Below, in pieces: positions 34,303 through 45,226 of a DNA stretch of 64,000 bases. Each line of letters opens with the position of its first letter. The first letter of the stretch is position 1. Origin of the DNA: Silene latifolia. Lineage: Eukaryota; Streptophyta; Magnoliopsida; Caryophyllales; Caryophyllaceae. The DNA is taken from contig NC_133534.1 of NCBI RefSeq assembly GCF_048544455.1, positions 36,704,217 through 36,768,216 of the forward strand, given 5' to 3'. The position numbers were made by a program, and so were the translations under genes. The notes under the pieces were generated by a model. It searched no databases. It saw nothing but the letters and a program-made list of their open reading frames with translations, and had not been told where the DNA came from.

Positions 34303-36414
34303 CAAACCGAGTTACCAAACTCGTTTTGGGGATTTGCAATTCAAACCGCAATAAAATCTTTGAACGTAAGTCCAACCAAAGCAACTGAAAAGACTCCATA
34401 TGAGATATGGAGAGAAAAGGTTCCAAATCTATCCCATATGAAAATTTGGGGTTGTGATGCTTATGTCAAAATTAAAAATGATAATAAGTTGGCACCACGA
34501 TCCGAAAAATGCAATTTTGTAGGATATCCCATGGCCTCACTAGGGTATTACTTCTATAAGCCGCAAGAGAACAAAGTGTTTGTGTCTCGAGATGCTGTCT
34601 TCCTAGAAAGTGATTTTATTTCTAGGAGACAGAGTGGGAGAAATTTTGAACTTGATGAAGTTCAAGAGCCACAAACCGAGATAGAGATGCAAGAAGAAGT
34701 TCCTTCGTCATCTAACGCGGTTATTCCTCCTCCTCTTAGAAGAACGCGCGGGAGTTATTCGCCATCCCGATCGATATGTGGGACTTATCGAAGAAGATGG
34801 AACACTCGATGTGTTGCTTATAGATAGTGACGAGCCCGCCACCTACAAGGCCGCAATCTCTAGTCCAAACTCCTCCTTATGGCTTGAAGCCATGAAGTCC
34901 GAAATGGATTCTATGCATGAAAACCAAGTTTGGGACTTGGTAGATTTGCCTAAAGAGGCAAGACCTCTTCAATGCAAATGGATATTCAAAGTCAAGAATG
35001 GCATAGAGGGACATGACGATGTCTACAAAGCTAGGCTAGTGGCAAAAGGATTTACCCAAGTCCAAGGTCTCCATTATGATGTGACCTTCACCCCCGTAGC
35101 CATGCTAAGATCCATACGGATTTTGTTAGCGATCGCCGCATTTCATGATTATGAAATATGGCAAATGGATGTCAAAACCGCTTTTCTAAATGGGCATTTA
35201 GAAGAGGAGGTGTACATGATACAACCCGAAGGTTTTGTTGATTCTAAAAATCCTAACAAAGTGTGCAAACTTAAGAGATCCATTTATGGTCTTAAGCAAG
35301 CATCTAGAAGTTGGAATCATCGATTCAATCATGTTATAAAGGAGAATGGTTTCACTCCAAGTGTTGAGGAACCATGTTTATACATGAAATTTAGTGGGAG
35401 CAATGTTGTGTTCCTAATCTTGTATGTCGATGACATACTACTCATTGGAAATGATATTCCGATGTTGTCTTCTGTTAAGAAGTGGTTAGGTAACCACTTC
35501 CAAATGAAGGATTTAGGAGAAGCACAACGCATATTAGGTATCCGGATCCATAGAAATAGATCCAAGAGGATATTGGCGCTAAGTCAAGAGTCTTATGTTG
35601 ATAAGATTCTTCGACGGTTCAGCATGGACAAATCCAAAAGGGATTTGGTACCTATGGTAACTGGGACGATATTGAGCAAGACTCAATCTCCCTCCGAACC
35701 CCATGATGTTGAACGCATGAAGACGATCCCTTATGCTTCCGCTGTTGGATCAATCATGTACGCCATGATATGCACACGTCCTGATGTCTCGTATACCTTG
35801 AGTATGACGAGTAGATATCAAGGAAATCCAGGAGAGAGTCACTGGATAGCCGTCAAGAACATCCTTAAGTACTTGAGAAGAACTAAGGATTCTATCTTAG
35901 TGTTTGGAGGAGACACTGAGCTACGTGTTAATGGATACACGGACTCGAGTTTTCAAACGGATAGAGATGACATGAAATAACAAGCTGGTTTCGTTTTCAT
36001 GCTCAATGGTGGTGCCGTTAGCTGGAGAAGCTTCAAGGAAGCTGTAACCGCGGATTCAACAACGGAGGTTGAGTACATTGCAAAGCATCGAAGTCGCCAA
36101 GGAAGTCTGTGTGGATCGTGCAATTCACGGAAGGTCTAAGAGTAGTACCTACCGCCAATGATCCCATCACTCTCTATTGTGATAATAGTGGGACGATCTT
36201 CCAAGCTAAGGAGCCAAAGTCTAGTAATAGATCTAGACATGTACTTAGAAAATATCATGTAATAAGAGATTTCATTGAAAGAAAGGAAATTGCGATTTGT
36301 AAGGTTGGGACGGATGACAACATAGCCGATCCGCTCACCAAGCCTTTATTGCAGGCCAAGCATGATGGACATGTTGCGTCCATGGGACTTAAACGTGTAC
36401 CAAGTTTTTGTTAG
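34303..36414 (+). pseudogene. Copia integrase C-terminus, RT and RNase H, 3' half
   Basis: Resumes integrase right after Tat-B (PNSFWGFAIQ, KTPYEIW, WGCDAYVK..VGYP). A frameshift near 34765 leads into the RT ORF 34778-35980, with KWIFKVK, KARLVAKGF, QMDVKTAFLNG, YGLKQASRSW and an intact catalytic YVDD. A stop at 35978-35980 and a shift near 36080 break RNase H, whose end continues in 36109-36414 (LYCDNSGTI, HVLRKYHVIRDFI, NIADPLTKPL). Not functional as it stands. Confidence 0.92.
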
Positions 36415-37180
36415 ATTTTGAAATGAAATAAAAAGTGTTGTTTTTGTTCATGTTCATAATCACATTTGTCTTTTATCTTTAATTTATACATTGTTATATC
36501 CAATCGGGTTGTAGTGACAATTGAACCCCGTTAAAGTGAACACGGATTAACATAGTATTTGCCCATAGTCACTTGTATGAGGTGACGTCTCGAAGTGACT
36601 AGAGTGTGATGCGATTGATGGCAAGTTCAAGTGCCATAGAGTCATGTGAGATGACTAGTCGATCACATAGGCAGGCTATTAGGAACATTTTGTCGGGCCT
36701 AATGACCGCTTATAGAGTTCTGGCAAATTTATATAGCCTGGTCGTGGCGCGAGCTACTATAGTATTCAAATGAGTCGATTCTTTTGACTAAAGACTATTC
36801 GCCTAAGATGGCACGATTTCAGATTAACTTTGATTTGTGTTACTACGACCTTCGTAAATGGGGTCAAATGGGCATATTTTGGGTTATGATGGCTGTGGCT
36901 AGTCGAAGGGAATGAGTGCGATAGGAATTGTCCACCCCTAGTCAGGGTTATAACAATATCTCAGGGCCACTTGAGGAGTAATGAACTGGAAATGCGTGGC
37001 CACGCTCGGAATGTATCCATGGTGGATAAATCCGGTCAATCAGTTATTCTCCAGATCGAGGAAACCACTCTCGATATGATCACTTGCAAGTACGACCTGA
37101 AAGACACCTTGCATTGAGTGGCAGATAGTAATAGGACAAGAGAATTGGTGACGCACACTTGTCGAGGACAAGTGGGAGAT
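36415..37180 (+). other. Copia 3' untranslated internal region and PPT
   Basis: About 760 bases without ORFs, ending in the polypurine tract caagtgggagat at 37169-37180 directly before the 3' LTR. Confidence 0.8.
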
Positions 37181-38451
37181 TGTTGGAATATGTGTCCTCC
37201 GACAATAATGCGATCACAACTGTTGATCATGATGATCACATGTTTAAGTCTCATTTTAAAGAATACAATTGGGAAGTAATTTTTACTGTCAACTGGTCCA
37301 CACATATCGGTAATGATTGGCTGACTAGAGTTTGACATTACTGTCGTGAGACGGTGGTGACCAGTTGATCCCCTTAGGTCATACCTAAAGGGTAACACTC
37401 ATAATTGATCATTTAATTGATCGTATGACGATACGGGTCAATTAAATTACTTAAAATTGACGGACGATTTTGGAAGTAATATTTACGTGTCTCATTGAAA
37501 TTTGATTAAATAAGATACGGTCTAAGTAATCGAATTGTTTTACTACTTAGATGAAATTATTGTTTAAGGAAACAATTGCATTTGAATGAATAAATTATTA
37601 TAAATACAAGATGTTGTGATTTATAATTGGTAAATTATTTTGGTACAAGTAATTATGAATTACTAAGTCGATTTTGTATATGACGTATTTTATTAATACG
37701 TTGATTTTTAATATGATAAAAATACATAACAATTTCATGTGACATATGACATGTGACAAATTGACAAATTTGACAAAGATAAAATGGAATCCATTTTATC
37801 TATTATGACCGAAATATTGGAGAGGATTAGGAAAATATTAGGTTAATTATATTAGTGGTAAACATAATCATGTTTGCCTAATACTAGCCATGCATGCCTA
37901 CTTGTTCTTGTGAAGGCAACCTTGTGCATGCATTGGCTCCTTCTCTTCCCCTCTTCCACCCGGTTTTTGAGAAGAAAAATACCTTGGTTTTTCTTCTTAT
38001 TTCTACCTAATATACACTATGATATTCACTAGTGTAATTCATTCATTCATTATCTAAAATTAGAGTTTTAGAAAGATAAAAACCTTCCTCCTCCTCCCTC
38101 TCTCTTAACCGAAACATAGAGAGACCAATAATATTTTTGGGCCAATTTTACACTAAATTAATATTGTTCTAGTAATCATAATATTAATTTGATTAAGAGT
38201 TTGCCTTGGGTATTATTCATTGGGAGGGATTCTACACTTGAATCCTAGTTCATCCATTAAGGAGAGCTCAAGAACAAGAGAGTAGGAGAACTCTCTTGTG
38301 CCCTTAAGATCCGAAAAAGCATTGTAAGAATGAAGATTTCTTCCTTATTTTTCTTATAGTTTGCATGCATAAGATCACCTTTTAATTTTATGACTAAATT
38401 AAAATTATAACATATATGAATATGTTAGTAAAGAGATCTAGATTTCTAACA
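37181..38451 (+). repeat. 3' LTR of the copia element
   Basis: 1271 bp, near-identical to 17230-18501 and followed by the target duplication TATAT. Confidence 0.93.
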
Positions 38452-38456
38452 TATAT

Positions 38457-39516
38457 TTGACAAGCTTTAGAGGATTCTCAAAATTCTAACTATCTCCCTG
38501 GTAACGGTCTCGAGAAGAACTTAGGGTGTGTGATGTGTGGAAGGCTAAGTGAGGGTGCTAGATGACCGTCTTTATTGATGTCTTAATTCTATATAGACTT
38601 CAGCATTATTCCACTCAATATTGTTCTTGATTCAGACTCAGATTCTTGGTCTAGAATATATCTCGGCTTTTTGCTCAGATTCATGATTCAGGTTTTTGAA
38701 GATGACTTTAACTTTGGATATTGACTTGCTTGATTGAACCTCTTCTTTTGACTCTTTTGTCTTGGGCTATAGGCATAACTACGGCTTTGGATATTGATTT
38801 TGGGTATTTCTCTTGATTGAGCCTTTGTCTTTCATCATGGCTCGTATTGTCTTGGATTTTCTTGCTACCATGGATTTGGGTCAGACTAGCACCTTTGGTG
38901 TGAAATGGGTTGGTTTTTTTTAGTAAACAGGTTGTTTATTGTGGGGAATGGGCTTGCCTTCCGTCATGGATCATTAACAAGGGAGACGGTTTGGATTCGT
39001 CCTAGAATCTCTTGAGATATGCTCGTCCTAAACTAGGGTATAGTGAGGTTTCTATTGCCAGACATAGAATAGGTAAAGAAAGAACACGGAGTTTCGGGTC
39101 CTCTACAACTTGGAATGGAACATCATTTAAGCGCACTCACATTGACCTGCCATGCATTGTCGTTATTATTTTTATTCACAAAAAGGTCTCAAATCAATTC
39201 TTGTTGTCACAGGAGAAGGATAAAAGATAATATAGGATAGAATATATGGATGAAAAGTGTATTTTTATTGAAATGAGTAATGAATGTACTTAACATAGAC
39301 TCGAAAGACATGTGACTCGTGGGACAATCCCCAGGTTGTCACTAGAAACGGAAATGGACACGAAGAAAGACACTATGACAAAATTATGGGATAGAAAGCC
39401 TAAGACTCGGACTCGGACTTTGACTCGATTTCAGATCTAGACTCGTAATTATCGGCCCACGCTTGAACGTTTACTCATCCAGCAACTGGCTTCGGCATCT
39501 GACTTTGAGCATTCAC
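38457..39516 (-). other. Tat-A internal non-coding region downstream of its gag-like ORF
   Basis: The reverse complement aligns with Tat-B about 28060-29000, including the CCGTTACCAGGGAGATAG block that abuts the copia insertion. Read on the minus strand, translation similar to the Tat-B ORF tail continues past the stop at 39517-39519 with further stops. Confidence 0.75.
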
Positions 39517-40794
39517 CTATTTGAGCACCTCATCCTCATTATTGGGAACACTGGAAGGATAACAGTCAAGAAGAGTTTCCTGATAAGTGGTGTATGCATG
39601 AGGATTGCCTAACCTGTCGTGTGAGTTAAAGGTTGAGAGAGACAATTTCCCGGTTTCAATCATATCTTGGATCACATGCTTGAGCTTATAGCACATCTCA
39701 GTATCGTGTCCTTTGCCCCTGTGATACCGGCAATAGACGTTCTTATCCCAGAATTTAGCCTTCTTTTTTGGATCAGGTGTAGGACCGATAGGTTTCAACA
39801 TTCGTCGTTCTATGATTCTATGAAGGGCATCGGTGTATGTAATACCAATGTTGGTAAATTTCCTAGGGGGTGTATGCTTCTTCTCGGAAGCTTTTGCGAA
39901 TGACCTTGAAGAGTTGTTAGGTTTCTTTGATGAAGACTCCATGAGGCTGCCTTTGTTGATTTTGATTCCTGGATGAGAAGAACTTGGAACAGATTGCTCG
40001 CTTTTTGCTTTCTCCTTAAGACTGTCAAGTTGAGGGTTTGTCTGGACACTTTTCATTTTTAGAGGTTGGGCATCAAGCTTCTTACCCATTTCGACGAACT
40101 GGTTTTCTATGTTGGAAAGCCGAGAGTTTAGGCTATCAATAGCTCCTTCTAACTTGGAAAATTTATTATTGAAGGCAATGGAAAGCATGAGCATTTCACT
40201 TTGGATATCATCGTCTTCGAGCACGTTGATCTCTTCGTCATCACGAGGATTGAGAAGATGAGAACAGTCTAGGAATGATTCTTCGTCATGTTTAATGATA
40301 TTAGACCCAAGAGGGTCGATTTTCTTAGATTGCCCGACAGAAGGTGGCTTAGGAAGCTTGCCCTCTTCGATCATATCTTGGATGGTGTGTTTCATGAGAA
40401 AACACTCTTCGATATCATGGCCTCTACCTTGGTGATATAAGCAGTATTTGTTGCCCCTCCAGAGGTTCACTTGTTTCTCTAAAGGTGGGTCCGGAGTCGG
40501 CCCTATTGGATATATCTTGCCTTGGGCAGAGAGCCTCTTCAAAGCATCGGCATAAGACATGCCTAAATCGGTAAGCACGCTTTGATGCCTCCCAGGTTTC
40601 CTTTCAGCTGTTTTCGGCTTTCTAGGACGATGGTTATTGCAAGATGTAAGTTTTGGACGACCTAGACTAGAGGTTTCTCTAGGTGGTGTATTCTTTTCCA
40701 CCATTCTATTCTCGAGGGTGAGGACGCGAATGCTCAAATTTTCCACTGTAGCTTGAACTCCTAGGACCATGGCATAAACGTCTTGGAGAGACAC
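39517..40794 (-). CDS. Tat-A gag-like ORF with two zinc-knuckle modules
   Basis: 425 residues on the minus strand. It begins with a heptad-like segment (VLGVQATVENLSIRVLTLENRM) followed by two modules: YADALKRL..PIGPTPDP..YCLYHQGRGHDIEEC and YTDALHRI..PIGPTPDP..YCRYHRGKGHDTEMC, both with CX2HX4HX4C spacing and followed by KHxIQDMIExGKL. The linker contains an acidic stretch and a second coiled-coil-like part (LEGAIDSLNSRLSNIENQF). The stop at 39517-39519 falls where Tat-B has a Trp codon, so the C-terminal tail is lost relative to Tat-B. Probably a nucleocapsid-like relic of Tat Gag; no capsid domain is seen. Confidence 0.78.
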   Translation of the reverse strand: MSLQDVYAMVLGVQATVENLSIRVLTLENRMVEKNTPPRETSSLGRPKLTSCNNHRPRKPKTAERKPGRHQSVLTDLGMSYADALKRLSAQGKIYPIGPTPDPPLEKQVNLWRGNKYCLYHQGRGHDIEECFLMKHTIQDMIEEGKLPKPPSVGQSKKIDPLGSNIIKHDEESFLDCSHLLNPRDDEEINVLEDDDIQSEMLMLSIAFNNKFSKLEGAIDSLNSRLSNIENQFVEMGKKLDAQPLKMKSVQTNPQLDSLKEKAKSEQSVPSSSHPGIKINKGSLMESSSKKPNNSSRSFAKASEKKHTPPRKFTNIGITYTDALHRIIERRMLKPIGPTPDPKKKAKFWDKNVYCRYHRGKGHDTEMCYKLKHVIQDMIETGKLSLSTFNSHDRLGNPHAYTTYQETLLDCYPSSVPNNEDEVLK

Positions 40795-41106
40795 GGTGAT
40801 TGTGGCTTGATCTGCTTCGTGACTTTGCTAGCTGACAGAACTTGCTGGATTCCTACTCGACAGAAATGACGCGCATTACAACTCGATTCGACATGGGATC
40901 ACGCATACTAAGGCAACAAATAAAGGAAGGGACAAGGTGATAAATCTAGACTTGACTTGTGAATTCGTGAAATGTCGTGAGTGACTTCTCGTGTTTGAAT
41001 TCACGGTGCTTGATTATAATTTTAGACTCGAGTGTTGACTTTGACAGAGTGACATTTATGTGGTTGACCTTATTGACGACACATGTTGATTCTAGACTCG
41101 AGGTTT

Positions 41107-44100
41107 TGTGGACAAGGCCCTCGGGAACTGCGTCCGCGGGATCCACACTAGGCATAATTGACTCGAGGTTCTTTCGAATCGAATTAAGACAAATTAGAGT
41201 CGCCACCAAGTTTTTTGGGAACTTGGAACCGTTCAAGTCAACTTTACACCTTTCGTCGAAAAGCATAAAGCCAATCGACTACGAGTGATTAAAGATAAAG
41301 ACTTGTACCCTATATCACTCGATTTGAATGACTCTCGTAATCCAATGGTATTTAGACGGATCCACAAACCATAGATCTTGAGTAAGGGGTGAGGGTACGT
41401 GTTTGGAAGCCCATAAGGACACCTAACCCCGCCCGTCGATAACGGCCTCTACTAAGTCAAGTATCGGATTTCAAACAAGGTCGTAGCTACTGCGATATAT
41501 GATATGCAAACATCGTTTTAAAACCCTAACATGTGAAGTTTCTATGTCGATTTAGATGCAACTAAACTAACTTTGTCAAAGTTGTAATTTAGCATGTGGG
41601 TTGATTGATCTAACAACATACAAAACAAAGCAAACAAGGCTTAGGGGGAATGGGGGAGCCGTTGGGATCTACCCTATTACAACCCAGGCATTTCATGCCG
41701 ACACAACGAGAAATTAGAGATACAACTCGATCTAAATACAATTGCTATATACGACACCATACACGACACATGGCCATTCGGCCTAGGATAACGTGCACAA
41801 AGGGGTGGCCCACGGTTTACATAACTCACGGCCTTGGGTCACTCCTCGTAATGCGTGCTTTCGCTTAATCTTATCGAATTAGACATTGGGTCACACACCA
41901 AAGCATGCATTAGCATAAATCGGGCTATGTTGCTTTAAATGACATGTGATTTACTACGCTCTTACATGAATTGGAGCACAACTACCTAACCAAATAAGAC
42001 TAAGGTTTTTGTAAATCATTTGACTCAACAAAATAGAAAACTAAATACAAGTGAATTACAAGAGACGACTCGATAAGCAAAAGGTAATTACAAAATACAA
42101 AACAACGATGAATAAACGATGTAAAGATGAAACAAGAATGACAAAAGGCACGGCCAAGCACACGACCCCAGACATGGCCACCCTAGTTCCTAGGTTAGGT
42201 TCATTAGGTTAGATAGATTTGCAAAGCGATATGGGATGTACATTAGAAATTAATGATAAAAGAGGTCATAAAGCTTCGCCTAAAACCGAGTGTTCTACAC
42301 GGCCTAAAGGGGTCGAATTAGGTCAAGTTCGCTAATTAAGTTAACTCATCGAGTGTTAATAAGAAGGTGCTAATCACGCACTCTTATACTAGCGAGAAAT
42401 TAGGTGAAAAGAGAGATGCATTCAATTAGGTTATAGAATTGTTGGTCGATTTTAATGCTTGTGTCGAAGCACCCTAACATGTCTAATTAGGTTATTTAAT
42501 CGATCTAAAGTCGTCTAAATGAATCATATGTTAACAAACAGGGGTCGAACTAACATGCAACGGGTCCTAGGGTAGGTCGAATTGGACGAAACAAGCAAGG
42601 GGTCAAAAGCGAGGAACGAAGTTAGGATTCGTTTTATTAATGCCCTACCTTAAACACGAGGATATGTAAATGAGATGGGGGATACGACCGACCGATGTGG
42701 CGGATTTCTTTCCCATCTCAAGTCAACGCGGTTGTCCGTGGTGGTACTTTAACTCATACTCGGACTAAACTAGTTTCATAGTTAATGATATCAAACGACA
42801 AACAAAACGATAAACAACGTAAAACGAACAATAAAAAAACAAACATAAATGAACGAAATAAAAAGGAGAAGAGGAAGATTTGATGCACCCTCAACCTAAA
42901 TGAATCGTTGACACCGTCTTGGGTCGTAATCGATGGTAGATTTTATCTCGAGACGCCGTCGTCGACGAAGGAACAAAGCAAACAACACGTTTTTTGCAAA
43001 TCTGGACAGCAACTTTCAAACTGCAATTTCTCACTCGTTTCACGGTGAAAATTAGATTTAAAAGATGTTTTGAAAACTAGAAAGAGAGTAGAACAAAGAT
43101 ATTAAAACAAACCACGCTCGTTCTGAGTTATTGGGCACGAAAAACGAGCACAAACAGAACTGGACAGACATGAAAAGCCGCCAAAACAGAGTGTATGACA
43201 CTCTGTTTTTCCAGGGGATTCGTGTACTCTCAAGGTCAATTTGGCTCGTGAATCTTTGTCTAAGATGTATATGGATGTTATATGGTTAATTAGGAACAAG
43301 AAACTCGAATTTTAATGGAGATTTGAAGCGGAAACGAATTGTATTTCGAGAGAGACACAAACTGTTTCAGTTTGGATGTCTCGGTTTTGTCGAGGGTTTT
43401 TGAGAAGCAATTAGGGTTTGTTTCTGGAGTTTAATGCTTGTGAGTGATGGTAATATGTATGGAGAACTTAGAGGAATGAATGTATGGCATAGGGGGGGGG
43501 GTATTTATAAGGAGTTAAAGTAGGGTTTAAGAGAGCAACAAGCAGTCGGGCTCGGTTTGCATAGCTGCTGTCCATCAGCTATTTCGTGGGGTTTTAGGGT
43601 TTGTATGGGGGGTTTGCTTGGTGGTTAAGCTAAGGTAATATGGGTAGGATACTAGGGTATGGCTTAGGGTTAATGGGCACGGGTTTAAATGATGTTTGGA
43701 GCGGGTTTGAGGCTCGGGTTTGAGCACGCAAAACAGGGGAGGAGGCCGTGTTATTTGCGGGCTGTTTATGGAGTGTTTGGGACGGGAATTGGATGGGTTA
43801 AACAAAGGGTTTGGGGTAGGCTTCAGCTAAGAATCGAACACGGGTCATTGGAGAGGAGGTTGGGCCGAAAGTGTGTCGAAAATCGAGCCCAAATCAAGTA
43901 GAAAACGAGCTCAAAATCGCGTATAAAATCGTTGTAAAAATCGAGTTCTTCAAATACGGTTTATAAACGATATAAATTGATTTTTCAAGTCAAATAACTA
44001 AAGAATGATTTTTCAAATCAAAAATATATTTTATTTTCAATAAAATAAATTTAAGAAAATAAATTCAAATTAAAACAATAAAATGAATTCACTTTTAAAA

Positions 44101-44281
44101 ACAACATTTAATTTAAATATCATTTAAATTAATAAAATACTTCGTCGACAACGCTCATTCTACATCGTAAAACGAGCCCAAATAATGACAATAACAACTA
44201 AAGAATACATGTGTCCTATCATCATCGGGTGTTTGTCGGGTTCTCTATAAATTCCAATATCGACGGATACGGGTATCTACA
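41107..44281 (-). mobile_element. Solo LTR of a diverged Tat-lineage relative
   Basis: 3175 bp from TGTGGACA to ..GGTATCTACA, with a perfect 5-bp duplication GGTTT (41102-41106 and 44282-44286). Its left ~350 bases are clearly related to the Tat-A/B LTR (gagtcgccaccaa, gtaaggggtgagggtacgt, cctctactaa); the rest has diverged. A minus-strand TATAAATA box lies at about 43500-43507 beside a G run. No internal domain, PBS or second LTR is present, so it is a solo LTR from LTR-LTR recombination. Confidence 0.88.
43183..43209. repeat. Perfect hairpin in the solo LTR
   Basis: aaaacagagtgt and acactctgtttt are exact reverse complements separated by atg, giving a 12-bp stem and 3-nt loop. Confidence 0.9.
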
Positions 44282-45212
44282 GGTTTGCTTATAGGTGTTA
44301 AGAAGACTGCTGTAGTTTAGACTCAAATATGAGGCCCATTGAGACTCGTGTGTTGATCCTCGGAACGTGTGACTCGAGGTGTCGAAAATGTTTAGATCCT
44401 AACTGAATTGGGGTAAGGGGTCCAAAATGACGGCGTGACCGCTTAGGACTTGACTTGAATTTTGAAAAGACCCAAAATGTAAAGGAAGACGAGTTTATGA
44501 CCCGACCGAGTTCCGACTAGGACATAGTCGGTTTGAATTTTGACTCTAACTTAGCCCAATTGAATTTACATATTCACATTTACATGGTTTTAAAAATATT
44601 TTGGTTTTTTTTTCTTTTCTTTTTCCTTCTTTTTTTTGGACCTTTTTTTTACGTTTTTTTTGAAATGGGTTTAAGGCCCGAAGTTCGACTCGACATGGAA
44701 AGAGTTTTGACTGGTTTTGCGCTAATATTGGCCTATTTCGAAAATTTTACATTTTGAAAGAGGTTTTGATTAGAAAATGGTGATCACATATAATACAAAC
44801 ATATATACAGGCATTATAACGGGATGCTGAGTGCATTTAAAAGGGTTTTGGTTTAAAGGGTGGGTTGCCATAACGAACAATCAAACCCGAAGTCTGTGGA
44901 GAGGTTCGTACCAAACAAGAGTAAGGCCGATTCCTAGTCCATTTCCTCAAGTAGTAAAAGTCCTTGATACAAACAAGAGTAAGTACCATGGTGTGGATGA
45001 CGTCAATCGCAATCCATCCTTAGGCCCAAATAAGAATTTGGACCGTTTAGACGGGACGATTGGTCGAATGGGTTGGGTTGGGCCTAGGAAGGCCGAATGA
45101 AACGATCTAGGAAGACCGAGTTATGAAAACTGACAATTGTCTTGTACAAACTATTCCCTAACCTTGTTCAAGTTTAACCCTTTTTGGCTACACGTAAGTG
45201 TATTATCCCCAG

Positions 45213-45223
45213 CGGAGTCGCCA
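45213..45223 (-). other. Primer-binding site of Tat-A
   Basis: CGGAGTCGCCA on the plus strand is TGGCGACTCCG on the coding strand, the same site as in Tat-B, three bases outside the LTR. Confidence 0.75.
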
Positions 45224-45226
45224 AAC

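Larger units (their letters stand above)
17230..38451 (+). mobile_element. Angela-like Ty1/copia element, split by Tat-B
   Basis: 1.27-kb LTRs (TGTTGGAATATG .. TTTCTAACA) are flanked by a perfect 5-bp duplication TATAT (17225-17229 and 38452-38456). A PBS lies 2 bases after the 5' LTR and a PPT just before the 3' LTR. Domain order zinc knuckle, protease, integrase, RT, RNase H is that of Ty1/copia. The LTR ends, the MVRSMMSQ integrase motif and the ~1.3-kb LTR resemble the Angela (BARE) lineage. Without Tat-B (12,135 bp) the element would be about 9.1 kb. The gag capsid region is missing and several stops and shifts are present. Confidence 0.92.

Noticed and set aside
41107-44281. Complete retroelement instead of solo LTR
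   Set aside because: No PBS, PPT, domains or internal second LTR within the duplication-flanked unit.
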